A stretch of DNA of 64,000 nt from VXLM01 sp034421575 (lineage in GTDB: Bacteria > Chloroflexota > Dehalococcoidia > Lucifugimonadales > VXLM01): contig DAOUKG010000066.1 of assembly GCA_034421575.1 (NCBI GenBank), positions 62,001 through 126,000 on the forward strand, in the 5' to 3' direction. This document shows positions 16,837-25,203 of the stretch, in pieces. The position numbers and the translations under genes were made by a program. How positions within the stretch are numbered: the stretch's first letter is position 1; each line of letters opens with the position of its first letter. The notes below the pieces were generated by a model. That model saw nothing but the letters and a program-made list of their open reading frames with translations, ran no database searches and was not told the DNA's origin.

Positions 16837-17674
16837 TTCCACACGGCTCGAAGCTGCGTCCGATGAAGGCCGGTCCGTTCAGGGCAGGCTCATCCCGACC
16901 GTTGTCAGGTACTCGCGCCGCGCCGTCCTGCCACTTATCGCGCTCTTGCTCTTGGGAGTCGCATGGGAGTTGGCAGTACGCCTCAGCGGCGTCGCAGACT
17001 ACCTCGTGCCGACACCCAGCGCCGTTGGCTCGCGCCTGTTCGACGACCTCGGCTATTTCCTGTTCCACGGACTCATCACCCTTGTGGAGGCCCTCGGAGG
17101 CTTCGCCATGGGCAGCATAGTGGCAGTTCTGGCGGCGGGAGTCATGGCCCATTCGCGTCTGTTCGAGCGTACCGTCTACCCCATCGCGCTGCTCATAAAG
17201 GTCACGCCCATCGTCGCCATTGCGCCACTTTTTGTGATTTGGTTTGGTTTCGGCTCGTTCCCAAAGATGATGATCGCCGCCCTCATCACCTTCTTCCCGG
17301 TGATGGTCAACACCTTCGTCGGACTTCGGTCGGTAAACCCCACGACGCTGGACTTCTTTCGTCTCCTCGACGCCGGTGACACGCAGGTCCTGTTCAAGCT
17401 GAGGGCCCCGAGCGCGCTGCCATACGTCTTCGCGGCGTTTCGCATCGCCGTGCCACTCTCGGTAATCGGCGCGGTGGTGGGGGAGTGGTTCACCGGCGAC
17501 CGCGGTCTCGGCAGCGTCATCATCGTCGCGCACCACAACATCGACATGCCGACGCTCTTCTCCGCCATCGCCGTCCTCGCATGCATCGGCCTCGGGCTGA
17601 CAGGCATCACCGCGCTTGTCGAACGACGCGTCCTCTTCTGGCACGACTCCCAACAATCAGGCCCCGTCCTCTAG
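16817..17674 (+). CDS. ABC transporter permease (SsuC/TauC/ThiX-like)
   Basis: 285 residues with about six membrane segments. The binding-protein-dependent permease signature region covers KAPSALPYVFAA-like RAPSALPYVFAAFRIAVPLS, which contacts the ATPase. The N-terminus has ~35 polar residues before the first segment. It overlaps the ATPase gene by 20 bases and is followed 67 bases on by the substrate-binding lipoprotein, making a complete one-permease importer that probably works as a homodimer. Confidence 0.87.
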   Translation: MSQLPSSSTRLEAASDEGRSVQGRLIPTVVRYSRRAVLPLIALLLLGVAWELAVRLSGVADYLVPTPSAVGSRLFDDLGYFLFHGLITLVEALGGFAMGSIVAVLAAGVMAHSRLFERTVYPIALLIKVTPIVAIAPLFVIWFGFGSFPKMMIAALITFFPVMVNTFVGLRSVNPTTLDFFRLLDAGDTQVLFKLRAPSALPYVFAAFRIAVPLSVIGAVVGEWFTGDRGLGSVIIVAHHNIDMPTLFSAIAVLACIGLGLTGITALVERRVLFWHDSQQSGPVL

Positions 17675-17741
17675 TGGAGATGCTCGTCAGTTTCTCTTCT
17701 CTTTCAGGTTATGGTGAGCGCAATCGTGTAGAATTCGGGGC

Positions 17742-18752
17742 ATGATTCGCATCCTCCTCTTGATTCTCCTTGTCACGGCTGTCTTTGCCGTCGCCTGTGG
17801 CGATGACGAAGCGGACGCTCCCCGTGACAAGGTCGTGTTCATGGCCGGCTTCAAGCCCCAGGCCAACCTGCCCTTCGTCGCCGCCTACGTCGCGCAGGAG
17901 CAGGGGTACTTCGCCGAGCAGGACCTCGACGTTGAGATTCGCCATGCAAGCAGCGGCGAGCACCTCAAGCTGCTCGTTGCCGGCGATGTCCACGTGACCA
18001 CCGCCGCCGCAACCTCCGTACTTAAACGTCGTTCCGACCCTGAACTGCCCATCGTCGCGTTCGCCCTGTTTGGACAGAAGGGGCAGCAGGCCTATATCGC
18101 CCTGGAAGACTCCGGCATCGACGACCTGAAAGGCTGGGAAGGCCGCACCTTCGGCTACAAGATATCCGTACCTCCCGACTACCTGGCAATGCTCGAAACC
18201 GCCGGTGTGGACCGAGACAAGGTCAACGAGGTCAAGGTCGGCTTTGATCCCAGGGTCTTGACGGAGGGAAGAGTCGATGTTCTAGCGGTGTTCAAGTCCA
18301 ACGAGCCGAATGTCGTGAGAAACCTTGGGCACGAGGTCGTCCTGTGGGACCCTGCAGACTATGACGTCCCCAACATGGGCCTAACATATATCGCTACGGA
18401 AGCTTATACCCAAGATTCAGGCGATGTCGTCGCTCGGTTCCTTCGCGCGACCCTCAAGGGCGTCGAGTTCGCCTTCGAGGAACCGGAGAAGACCCTCGAC
18501 ATCATCATGAAGTTCGCGCCCAAGGAGGACCGAGCGCACCAGTCATTCATGTTGAACACGGAACTTGCCGACGCAACCGGCCCAGTGACGGACGAACACG
18601 GCCTCGGTCACATGACGGACGAGCAGTGGAAGGCGCTCTACGACCACCTTCTCAAGTTCGAAGCGTTGCCTCAGCCCTTCGACTACCGGACGGCCTTCAT
18701 GACATCCTTCTTAGAAGAGGCCTACGACGGCAGCAATCTCCGCTGGCCGTAG
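17742..18752 (+). CDS. ABC substrate-binding lipoprotein (NMT1/THI5-like)
   Basis: 336 residues. The first 19 form a lipoprotein signal (LLLILLVTAVFAVAC, acylated C19). The body follows the NMT1/SsuA/ThiY pattern: GFKPQANLPFVAAYVAQEQG, YFAEQDLDVEI, LVAGDVHVTTAAATSVL, then FGYKISVPPDYLAML. Ligands of this family include aliphatic sulfonates, nitrate and the thiamine pyrimidine precursor; the sequence does not settle which. A TAGAAT box at 17729-17734 might give it a separate promoter. No TPP riboswitch core was seen upstream of this operon. Confidence 0.85.
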   Translation: MIRILLLILLVTAVFAVACGDDEADAPRDKVVFMAGFKPQANLPFVAAYVAQEQGYFAEQDLDVEIRHASSGEHLKLLVAGDVHVTTAAATSVLKRRSDPELPIVAFALFGQKGQQAYIALEDSGIDDLKGWEGRTFGYKISVPPDYLAMLETAGVDRDKVNEVKVGFDPRVLTEGRVDVLAVFKSNEPNVVRNLGHEVVLWDPADYDVPNMGLTYIATEAYTQDSGDVVARFLRATLKGVEFAFEEPEKTLDIIMKFAPKEDRAHQSFMLNTELADATGPVTDEHGLGHMTDEQWKALYDHLLKFEALPQPFDYRTAFMTSFLEEAYDGSNLRWP

Positions 18753-18814
18753 AGAGACCATCTCAAAATACGCTTCGACGAGTGTTCTCCACTCATGAAC
18801 TCAGAGAAAAACAC

Positions 18815-18839
18815 GTTCGCCCTGAGCTGGTCGAAGGGC
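18815..18839 (+). repeat. Dispersed GTTCGCCCTGAGC repeat
   Basis: GTTCGCCCTGAGCTGGTCGA then AGGGC, intergenic between convergent genes. Confidence 0.6.
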
Positions 18840-18930
18840 GATTCTCTGCCAACGTACATGGCTTTGAAATAGTATCTAATTCCAATTGGGTGTGATGAGG
18901 CCGTATTCTCGACTGACGACGGGACTTTCT

Positions 18931-18957
18931 GGATTCCCGCCTTCGCGGGAATGACGG
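18931..18957 (+). repeat. GGATTCCCGC palindromic repeat
   Basis: GGATTCCCGCCTTCGCGGGA then ATGACGG. The same palindrome forms the core of the miniature elements at 3.3, 10.3, 10.7 and 21.7 kb; here it stands without their ends. Confidence 0.55.
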
Positions 18958-19015
18958 GTGAGTTGGCTGTGTCACAGCCAATTCATGGTGTATTCAAAAC
19001 GAATTGGTATAAGTC

Positions 19016-21067
19016 TCAGCCCACCAACTGTTTCGCCAGCTCTGCTGGGTCATTCACGGGAAGCCGGCAGACGTAGTTCTCGCAAACGTACGCGGTGGGG
19101 CGTCCACCGACTTGCGGCCTCTCATGCAGCAACGGAAGGTCTGATCCGGAGTCCTGATTTTCTTCGTTCGTACCCACAAACACTCTATTGGGCAAGTAAT
19201 TCCGATATACCTCTCCAACGAGGTCTCCCGTAGCCTGACTGTCCGGCTCGCCGACTATGACGACCTCTTTGACCTTGGACAGGTAGAAGTCCAGTGCCCC
19301 CAGCCAGTGACCGGCTGCGGTTGGAAAGCGCTGCATCACCGCATTGGCGGACCGTAGGGACGTGGCCGCCTTCGAGTTGTACGCCGAGTCGCCCGTCAGG
19401 ACGGCCATCCTGAGCAAGACGCTTACCGCCATCGAGCTTCCCGCCGGAGCCGCGTTGTCAGTCAGGTCGCGAGGTCGGATGACCAGTTCCTCATGGTCCG
19501 ACCCGGTGTCATAGAACTGCTGGGAGGCATCATCCCAGAACAGATCGACCATCGACCCGCCAAGCTCCAAAGCGGCATCCAACCACCTTTCGCCGAAGGT
19601 GGCCTCGTGCAGGAGCAACAGCCCGTCGATCAGGAAAGCATAGTCTTCGAGGTAGCCATACAGCTTCGCTTGCCCGTCCTTGTAGGTGCGCAGCAGCCGC
19701 CCGGACTCGTCCACGAGGTTGTCGAGCAGGAAAGCGCCGCTCGAAAGGGCAACCTCCCTGTAGTCGTCCCTTTCCAGAACGGCGGCCGCCTCGGCAAAGG
19801 CGGCAAGCATGAGCCCGTTCCACGACGTGAGGACCTTGTCGTCACGCTCCGGCGCCACCCTCGACCCGCGTCGCTCCATCAGCTTGTCCCGTGACTCCCG
19901 CAGCCGCTCCTCCAGCGTCGCCTCGTCCATACCGACGGCACGGGCGAAATCGGGCAGGGGAGTTGGAATGTGCAAAATACTCCGCCCCTCGAAGTTGCCG
20001 TGGATCGTCACTCCATAGAAGTCGTTGACGAACGTGCCTCTATCCTTGCCCAGCACCTCGGAGACCTCCTCCGGCCTCCACACGAAGAACTTCCCTTCCT
20101 CCCCTTCGCTGTCCGCGTCCTGAGCAGAGTAGAACCCACCCTCAGGCGAGGTCATCTCCCGAACGACGTAGTCCAGCGTCTCCTCGACGATCCTGCGGTA
20201 CATGGGGTTCCCCGTGACCTGGTAGGCGTGGAGGTACAGCCTTGCCAGGAGCGCGTTGTCATAGAGCATCTTCTCGAAGTGGGGGACGAGCCAGTAGGTA
20301 TCGGTCGAGTACCGGTGGAACCCTCCACCCAGCTGATCGTAGATGCCGCCACGCGCCATACGATCAAGGGTCAACTCCACCATTTCGAGTACGGAGGGGT
20401 CTTCGGTGCGGAGGTATTGACGAAGCAGGAACTCCAGGGTCATCGGCTGAGGGAACTTGGGCTGCAGTCCGAACCCACCGTACGAGTCGTCAAACTGCTT
20501 ACGCAGCTCTCGCACCGCATCGGACATGATGACGTCGGTCAGTGGCTCGATGCCGGGCGCGCTCCGGGTCATCTGCCGCATGTGCGTGACCAACTGCGCC
20601 GTGGTATTGGCGACGTCCCCTCTGCGATTACGGTATACGTCCGCCATCGTGGTCAGCACGCGGGGGAAGGAGGGCAGGCCTCCCCGTTCGTCGGGTGGGA
20701 AGTAGGTGCCTCCATAGAACGGCTTGCCGTCCGGCGTCAGGAAGACCGTCATCGGCCATCCACCCTGGCCCGTCATCGCCTGGACCGCCGCCATGTAGAT
20801 CGAGTCGATGTCCGCGCGCTCTTCCCTGTCTACCTTGACGGAGACGAAGTGCTCGTTCATCAGGGCGGCGATGGCGTCGTCCTCGAACGACTCCCGCTCC
20901 ATGACGTGGCACCAGTGGCACGCGGAATACCCCACGCTAAGAAGGATCGGTTTATCCTCGCGGACGGCGCGTTCGAGGGCCTCAGACCCCCACGGGTACC
21001 AGTCGACAGGGTTGTTGGCGTGCTGGCGCAGGTAGGGACTCGACTCGTGGATCAGTCGGTTTGGCAT
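19016..21067 (-). CDS. DUF255 thioredoxin-like/glycosidase-like protein (YyaL family)
   Basis: 683 residues, full length for the YyaL/spermatogenesis-associated protein 20 family. The N-terminal thioredoxin-like domain holds SVGYSACHWCHVMERESFED (CxxC near residue 48); it is followed by GGWPMTVFLTPDGKPF, then an (alpha/alpha)6-barrel-like region with LTSWNGLMLAAFAEAA. The start has GGGGAAG upstream. The molecular role is not established. The small membrane protein at 21154 lies 86 bases upstream on the same strand. Confidence 0.88.
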   Translation of the reverse strand: MPNRLIHESSPYLRQHANNPVDWYPWGSEALERAVREDKPILLSVGYSACHWCHVMERESFEDDAIAALMNEHFVSVKVDREERADIDSIYMAAVQAMTGQGGWPMTVFLTPDGKPFYGGTYFPPDERGGLPSFPRVLTTMADVYRNRRGDVANTTAQLVTHMRQMTRSAPGIEPLTDVIMSDAVRELRKQFDDSYGGFGLQPKFPQPMTLEFLLRQYLRTEDPSVLEMVELTLDRMARGGIYDQLGGGFHRYSTDTYWLVPHFEKMLYDNALLARLYLHAYQVTGNPMYRRIVEETLDYVVREMTSPEGGFYSAQDADSEGEEGKFFVWRPEEVSEVLGKDRGTFVNDFYGVTIHGNFEGRSILHIPTPLPDFARAVGMDEATLEERLRESRDKLMERRGSRVAPERDDKVLTSWNGLMLAAFAEAAAVLERDDYREVALSSGAFLLDNLVDESGRLLRTYKDGQAKLYGYLEDYAFLIDGLLLLHEATFGERWLDAALELGGSMVDLFWDDASQQFYDTGSDHEELVIRPRDLTDNAAPAGSSMAVSVLLRMAVLTGDSAYNSKAATSLRSANAVMQRFPTAAGHWLGALDFYLSKVKEVVIVGEPDSQATGDLVGEVYRNYLPNRVFVGTNEENQDSGSDLPLLHERPQVGGRPTAYVCENYVCRLPVNDPAELAKQLVG

Positions 21068-21153
21068 GTCAAGTAGCTTCCCCTAATTCACGAGGCCGAG
21101 AGACCGTTCGGTGTTACCGTGTTCAAGTACCGCATACACGGCTTGAGGCAGGG

Positions 21154-21327
21154 TCACTTCCTGGCTGTTACCTTGTTCAGCACGAAGAAAACCAGGCCCA
21201 CGATGAACAGTCCAACCGCAGTCCAGAAGATGACACCGCCCGAAAACACTGAGCTAACCAGCATAATGACAGCCAGTACCCAGAAGAAGTATGCCGCGCC
21301 CATAAAGAAGACTCTTGCTGTGTCCAT
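21154..21327 (-). CDS. Small 57-residue membrane protein
   Basis: ATG 21327 to TGA 21154. Two hydrophobic segments (residues ~10-27, AAYFFWVLAVIMLVSS, and ~31-50, GVIFWTAVGLFIVGLVFFVL) are joined by a short loop and end in NKVTARK, so both termini probably face the cytoplasm. A good GAGGGGG Shine-Dalgarno lies just upstream. It sits directly before the DUF255 gene on the same strand. No family recognised; the coding case rests on the ribosome site and hydrophobic pattern. Confidence 0.65.
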   Translation of the reverse strand: MDTARVFFMGAAYFFWVLAVIMLVSSVFSGGVIFWTAVGLFIVGLVFFVLNKVTARK

Positions 21328-21511
21328 AGTTTCCCCCTCTAAGTGCAGCCCTTGAGTTGCCCATACTCTACACGCTGTAGGCCGGAATGCAAAGTGGCGC
21401 CTGCTGCGGCCGGGAGAACAAGCCGCCTTGCTTCAAGGTCGAGGTCGCCAAAGGCAAGACCTGTGGCACAGCACCGTCAAGGCCAAGCGGAAGGAGAGGA
21501 TTAGGTGGACA

Positions 21512-21588
21512 TGGCGTCCCTGGCAGGATTCGAACCCGCGACCCGCTGCTTAGAAGGCAGCCGCTCTGTCCAACTGAGCTACAGGGAC
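21512..21588 (-). tRNA. tRNA-Arg (anticodon TCT)
   Basis: 77 nt including encoded CCA. The acceptor GTCCCTG pairs with CAGGGAC, the D loop reads AGCTCAGTTGGACAGAGC, the anticodon loop is CTTCTAA, and the T arm is GCGGGTTCGAATCCTGC. It decodes AGA. Between 21328 and 21511 I see no other gene. Confidence 0.95.
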
Positions 21589-21648
21589 ATCCTATATAGG
21601 CAAGTGTAGCAATGCCCGCGCGATGCTATCAAGTCAAAAAAGGGTCGG

Positions 21649-21786
21649 GTGAGTGTTCAGACTTCGTGAGGCGAAGCTCCCCGCCCTTCTGGATTCCGGC
21701 CCCGTATCGGAGTACGGGGCAAGCTCTTCGCCGGAATGACGGTGGGCTGTGTGTGTCGAGCAGTCTCATGAAGTCTGAATAGTTAC
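21649..21786 (+). mobile_element. Miniature inverted-repeat element, best-preserved copy
   Basis: A 138-bp element. The left end GTGAGTGTTCAGACTTCGTG and the complement of the right end, GTAACTATTCAGACTTCATG, agree over ~22 bases. It is flanked by identical AGGGTCGG at 21641-21648 and 21787-21794, an 8-bp target duplication. The interior holds GGATTCCGGC...GCCGGAATGACGG. No ORF. Its right end supplies the TAA stop of the minus-strand gene at 21783. Confidence 0.8.
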
Positions 21787-22283
21787 AGGGTCGGTCCAGT
21801 TCCAACCCAGTGCACGGTCACGCCGCCGATCCGAAAACCCTTCACCTGGCGGACCGAAACGCCGTCGGAGTCGGGTAGGGTAGTGAGGTGTTCCTGGACA
21901 AGTTCTCCCGCGCGCCTCCTGAGAACCATAGCGCCCATGATCCCCAGCGTTAGCGAAGAGACGCCTTTCAAGACGCTCTTGGAGCGGCCCCTGAGTACGG
22001 AAGATATGAGCAAGGCGATGAGAGCCGCAACCAGGATGTTCGTTCCACAGTACGGAGAGACCGCCAGATCTCGCCGACCTGCCTGCAGCCGTCGCAGGGC
22101 CTCCTCGGCCGCGCTTTGCACTTCCTCCGTCGATGCGCGGCTGTAGATGAAAAAGCCCCCGGGGGTAGCGTTTCCCGCTAGGGGAGGGCGGAGGCCCCGT
22201 TCGAGGAGCACGGCAACGGTCGCGTGTTCCCTGCCATGCTGACAGCGAACCTCCCGGAGCAGCCCAATCAATCGAGTGAACAC
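21783..22283 (-). CDS. DUF6391-like membrane-associated protein
   Basis: 166 residues from GTG 22283, chosen because AAAGGGAGC lies seven bases upstream; the open frame extends to ATG 22487 or 22346, but those lack a ribosome site. It reads CQHGREHATVAVLLERG, PGGFFIYSRASTEEVQSAAEEALRR, LAVSPYCGTN, then one or two membrane segments (LVAALIALLISSV). The HGREHA and CGTN features resemble DUF6391, function unknown. The stop codon comes from the inserted miniature element, so the native C-terminus may be lost. Confidence 0.6.
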   Translation of the reverse strand: MFTRLIGLLREVRCQHGREHATVAVLLERGLRPPLAGNATPGGFFIYSRASTEEVQSAAEEALRRLQAGRRDLAVSPYCGTNILVAALIALLISSVLRGRSKSVLKGVSSLTLGIMGAMVLRRRAGELVQEHLTTLPDSDGVSVRQVKGFRIGGVTVHWVGTGPTL

Positions 22284-22636
22284 CAATAAAGCTCCCTTTC
22301 CTACAGGGAGAACAGCGCTCTTGCAATCAAGGTGCCGTCCTCGCATCAGGGTTTGAGGGTAGCAGGCTTGTTCGGCGTCAGTCAACGGTACCACAATATC
22401 GTTTGTATCGGCTATTTCGCGTGTAAAGTCGTTATGGTTGCACGCTTGGCCTCTGTCAAAGGAAAGGTCTCGCACTTCGGCGCGCATGAGGGTTAGTTGA
22501 AAAGATGGGCAAGGTGCTGACTTCTTTCTGAGCCTGAAACCCTTTGAAATTCTTGGAAAAGTGATAGAAAACGAATTGACACCGCGATTGCCGTAGGCTT
22601 AGCATGAGACTACAGTACCTTGTGGGAGGAGTGATG

Positions 22637-22879
22637 ATGAGGAGAAAAACCAAGAAGATGATCGCCGTTGAGGAGAAGTTCCAGCAGCCGTTGGAGAAGA
22701 TGCTGCCGCAGATGGTGACTGAGTATGGTCTAACTGCCACGGCCGACGAGCTCGGCGTGAGCAAGGCGACCCTGGGCTACTGGCTGCTCAAGCTGGGCAT
22801 CAACGTTCATCGCGTCGCGCTGGCGCCAGGCGAGACGATCGAGGTCAAGAGGGTGGGGTATCCTTCCAGCAACAACTAG
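22637..22879 (+). CDS. Small helix-turn-helix protein
   Basis: About 80 residues from ATG 22637; GGGAGGA at 22624-22630 is six bases upstream, which argues against the earlier ATG at 22604. A basic start (RRKTKKM) precedes an amphipathic helix and a helix-turn-helix, LTATADELGVSKATLGYWLLKLGI, then a short beta-like tail (VALAPGETIEVKRVG). Probably a DNA-binding regulator. Family not recognised; it stands alone. Confidence 0.65.
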   Translation: MRRKTKKMIAVEEKFQQPLEKMLPQMVTEYGLTATADELGVSKATLGYWLLKLGINVHRVALAPGETIEVKRVGYPSSNN

Positions 22880-22904
22880 GCTTGGAGAAACTCTAGGAAC
22901 CTTC

Positions 22905-22942
22905 CGCACGGGCCGGGGCGTTGAACTGCTCCGGCCCGTATC
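22905..22942. terminator. Bidirectional terminator-like hairpin
   Basis: ACGGGCCGGGGC pairs with GCTCCGGCCCGT (12 bp with one G-U). It lies between the convergent HTH gene and smpB. There is no U-tract. Confidence 0.55.
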
Positions 22943-22944
22943 GG

Positions 22945-23400
22945 TTAACGAGCTCGGCGTATGGCCATCCGGGCTTCCTTCTCCCGCTCTCGGTCGATGA
23001 GCGCTCGACGCTTGTCAAAGCGCTTCCGTCCCCTGGCCACTCCCACTTCGACCTTCGCCCTCTGCCGCTTCAAGTAGAGCTTCAGGGGCACCAGGGTCAG
23101 GCCTCTCTCATTCACCTGCCGGGTAAGCCGGATGATCTGGTCCTTGTGCAAGAGGAGTTTGCGCGGACGTTTCGGATCATGGTTGTTCTCTGCGGAAGCC
23201 GAGTACTGAGAAATGTGGGCGTTCATGAGCCATATTTCGCCGTCAATGGGACGCGCGTATGCATCGCTGAAGTTGGCCCGCCCTTCCCGAATCGCCTTGA
23301 TCTCCGTGCCGACCAGCACGAGGCCTGCCTCGATGCTGTCGAGGATGTCGTACTCGTACCGAGCCTTTCGATTAACCGCAAACGTCTTGCTGCCAACCAT
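22945..23400 (-). CDS. smpB: SsrA-binding protein SmpB
   Basis: 151 residues, the usual SmpB length. It binds tmRNA and brings it to stalled ribosomes. Family landmarks are the start KTFAVNRKARYEYDILDSIEAG, GTEIKAIREGRANFSDAYA, NAHISQYSASAENNHDPKRPRKLLLHK (shown in part here), GLTLVPLKLY and the basic tail GRKRFDKRRALIDRE. The S41 protease gene lies just upstream with only 11 bases between, so the pair is co-transcribed. The tmRNA gene itself is not seen nearby. Confidence 0.96.
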   Translation of the reverse strand: MVGSKTFAVNRKARYEYDILDSIEAGLVLVGTEIKAIREGRANFSDAYARPIDGEIWLMNAHISQYSASAENNHDPKRPRKLLLHKDQIIRLTRQVNERGLTLVPLKLYLKRQRAKVEVGVARGRKRFDKRRALIDREREKEARMAIRRAR

Positions 23401-23411
23401 GGGACATGCCT

Positions 23412-24830
23412 TTAGGAACTTCCGTCCACTTCGATCGAACCACCGCCCACGATGGTTTCCAACTCTTCGATGGCCCTGCGTAGCTGTTCAACATCGGCCT
23501 TCTGGGCGTCACGGCTGGTAACCTCGATGTCCGGCGCGACACCCTCTCCCTGGATGAGCCTCCCGTCGGGGGTGTACCAGTGGGCGACGGTGATATACAG
23601 GCCTGCGCCATTGCTGAGCCGGCGAAGCCAGTTGACGCTGCCCTTGCCGAACGTAGTGTCGCCGATGAGCATGGCGCGGTCATGGTCCTGGAGGGCGCCC
23701 GCCAGGATCTCGGAAGCGCTGGCGCTGCCTCCGTTGACGAGGACCACCATTGGGATATCCGTCAGGAACTCCCGGTCCTCCGTCTTGATGGGATAGTCGG
23801 TACGGCGCTTGTTGGCGTCAACGACGTAGAGGGCAAGACCGTCCTCCACGAAGAGGCTTGCCACGTTAACCGCTGCGGAGAGCAGGCCGCCACCGTTGCT
23901 TCTGAGGTCGAGGATCAGCCCTTCGGCCCCCGCTTCCAACTCCCGCTCGATAACCTGCCGGAGTTTCTCTGCCGTCTGCGGGTAGAAGTCCGTCAGGCGA
24001 ATGTGCATGAATTTGTCACCCGGCTCACTTCGGAGTCGCACGCTCGTCAAGGGAATAACCGCGCGCTTCACCTCGACGATTATGGGGTCGATCTGCCCCA
24101 GCTTCTTCACCAGCAGCTGGGCGATGCTGTCCTTGGGACCCCTGATCTTCGAGACTGCCTCAAGTGTGGAAAGACCCTCAAGGCTGATTCCGTCGACCTC
24201 GAGGATGATGTCGCCGGGCTTGATCCCGGCCAGCTCGGCCGGTCCTCCCTCGATTGGAGAGACGATCACGAGGTGCCCTCTGGCATTCATCTCGACGAAG
24301 GCCCCGATGCCCTGAAACTCGCCTTCAAACACATCGCCGAATTGGCCGGAGAGCACATCCGCGCGAACGTAAGAGGTCTGAGGGTCCCCCAGTGTGCTGG
24401 TAATTCCCCTGATCGCGAACTCCGTTGCGAGTTCGGGGTCAATCTTCTCGCGGTCGACATAGTCTCGGTTCAGGTGCTCCCAAGCCTCCCAGATAACGTC
24501 AAGGTCGGTTGGAATGTGCTTGGGAGGCACAATGTCGTCATCATTGACGACCACATTGGGAAACAGCGGGGCATCGGTCGAGTTCTCATGGACCTCGAGG
24601 GCTTCGGATACCGTTGACCGCACGAGAGCCTCGATCTCCTCGGACGTTGCATCCTCGTGCATCTTGGAGACTATCTCTCCGACAATTTTCTCCAGGTCAG
24701 GGGTCGGCTGGGCGGGTAGGGTACCGGCCGAGGGGTCATCTCCTCCGCCGATCGCGCCACAGCCGAGGCCAATTGCCAGGAGAAACGTGACTGCGGCATA
24801 GGCGACCGTCTTGATTGCCCGATGTTTCAT
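23412..24830 (-). CDS. S41 C-terminal-processing protease, lipoprotein
   Basis: 472 residues from ATG 24830, chosen because it begins a clean lipoprotein signal (TVAYAAVTFLLAIGLGC, C24); the frame runs 31 codons further upstream without one. After a low-complexity linker come an N-terminal helical part, a PDZ domain (GIKPGDIILEVDGISLEGL) and the S41 core with LDLRSNGGGLLSAAV and NGGSASASEIL (catalytic Ser), GDTTFGKGSV (catalytic Lys). It acts outside the membrane, trimming C-termini of exported proteins. smpB follows 11 bases on. Confidence 0.9.
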   Translation of the reverse strand: MKHRAIKTVAYAAVTFLLAIGLGCGAIGGGDDPSAGTLPAQPTPDLEKIVGEIVSKMHEDATSEEIEALVRSTVSEALEVHENSTDAPLFPNVVVNDDDIVPPKHIPTDLDVIWEAWEHLNRDYVDREKIDPELATEFAIRGITSTLGDPQTSYVRADVLSGQFGDVFEGEFQGIGAFVEMNARGHLVIVSPIEGGPAELAGIKPGDIILEVDGISLEGLSTLEAVSKIRGPKDSIAQLLVKKLGQIDPIIVEVKRAVIPLTSVRLRSEPGDKFMHIRLTDFYPQTAEKLRQVIERELEAGAEGLILDLRSNGGGLLSAAVNVASLFVEDGLALYVVDANKRRTDYPIKTEDREFLTDIPMVVLVNGGSASASEILAGALQDHDRAMLIGDTTFGKGSVNWLRRLSNGAGLYITVAHWYTPDGRLIQGEGVAPDIEVTSRDAQKADVEQLRRAIEELETIVGGGSIEVDGSS

Positions 24831-25142
24831 AACGCTGGAGTGTCCTTTCTTGAGGCCGAATTGACCTATGCTGTCATAGTACCACGTACGCATTTGGTTC
24901 TCAGCGAACAGGGGTCTGCGCAACCTCGTGAGATAGTACGGGCGGGCGAAGACCCGTCACCATATTCAACGGCTCGCCGCACAAAGAGTTATCCACAGGC
25001 TTACGCACGCTGATACACGCCAAGCGAAGAGTTCCGATGAGCGACCCTCTCCAGACTATTGACCATGCATGCACCTCGTGATAACGTGGATTGAAAACAT
25101 TTCAAGGAATCTTTCTCGCACAAATCAGTTCAATTACACTTA

Positions 25143-25192
25143 TTTTCAGACATACTGAAAACACTCGTGAAAACGATATTCATATTTTTCAG
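25143..25192 (+). promoter_or_regulatory. Cluster of TTTTCAG half-sites, candidate operator
   Basis: TTTTCAG-ACATA-CTGAAAA (25143-25161) is a perfect inverted repeat, followed by GTGAAAA at 25167 and TTTTCAG at 25186-25192. The half-site starts are 12, 12 and 19 bases apart. The cluster ends 11 bases before the ATG, so a bound protein would block transcription or translation. The rest of the AT-rich 24831-25203 gap holds one DnaA-box-like TTATCCACA at 24989 and no gene. Confidence 0.5.
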
Positions 25193-25203
25193 GCAGGAAG
25201 AAC

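Noticed and set aside
21387..21599. 70-codon ORF ending in tRNA-Arg
   Set aside because: Its second half is the complement of the tRNA; no ribosome site.
24989..24997. Consensus DnaA box TTATCCACA
   Set aside because: A single box, with no dnaA, dnaN or further boxes; not enough for an origin.
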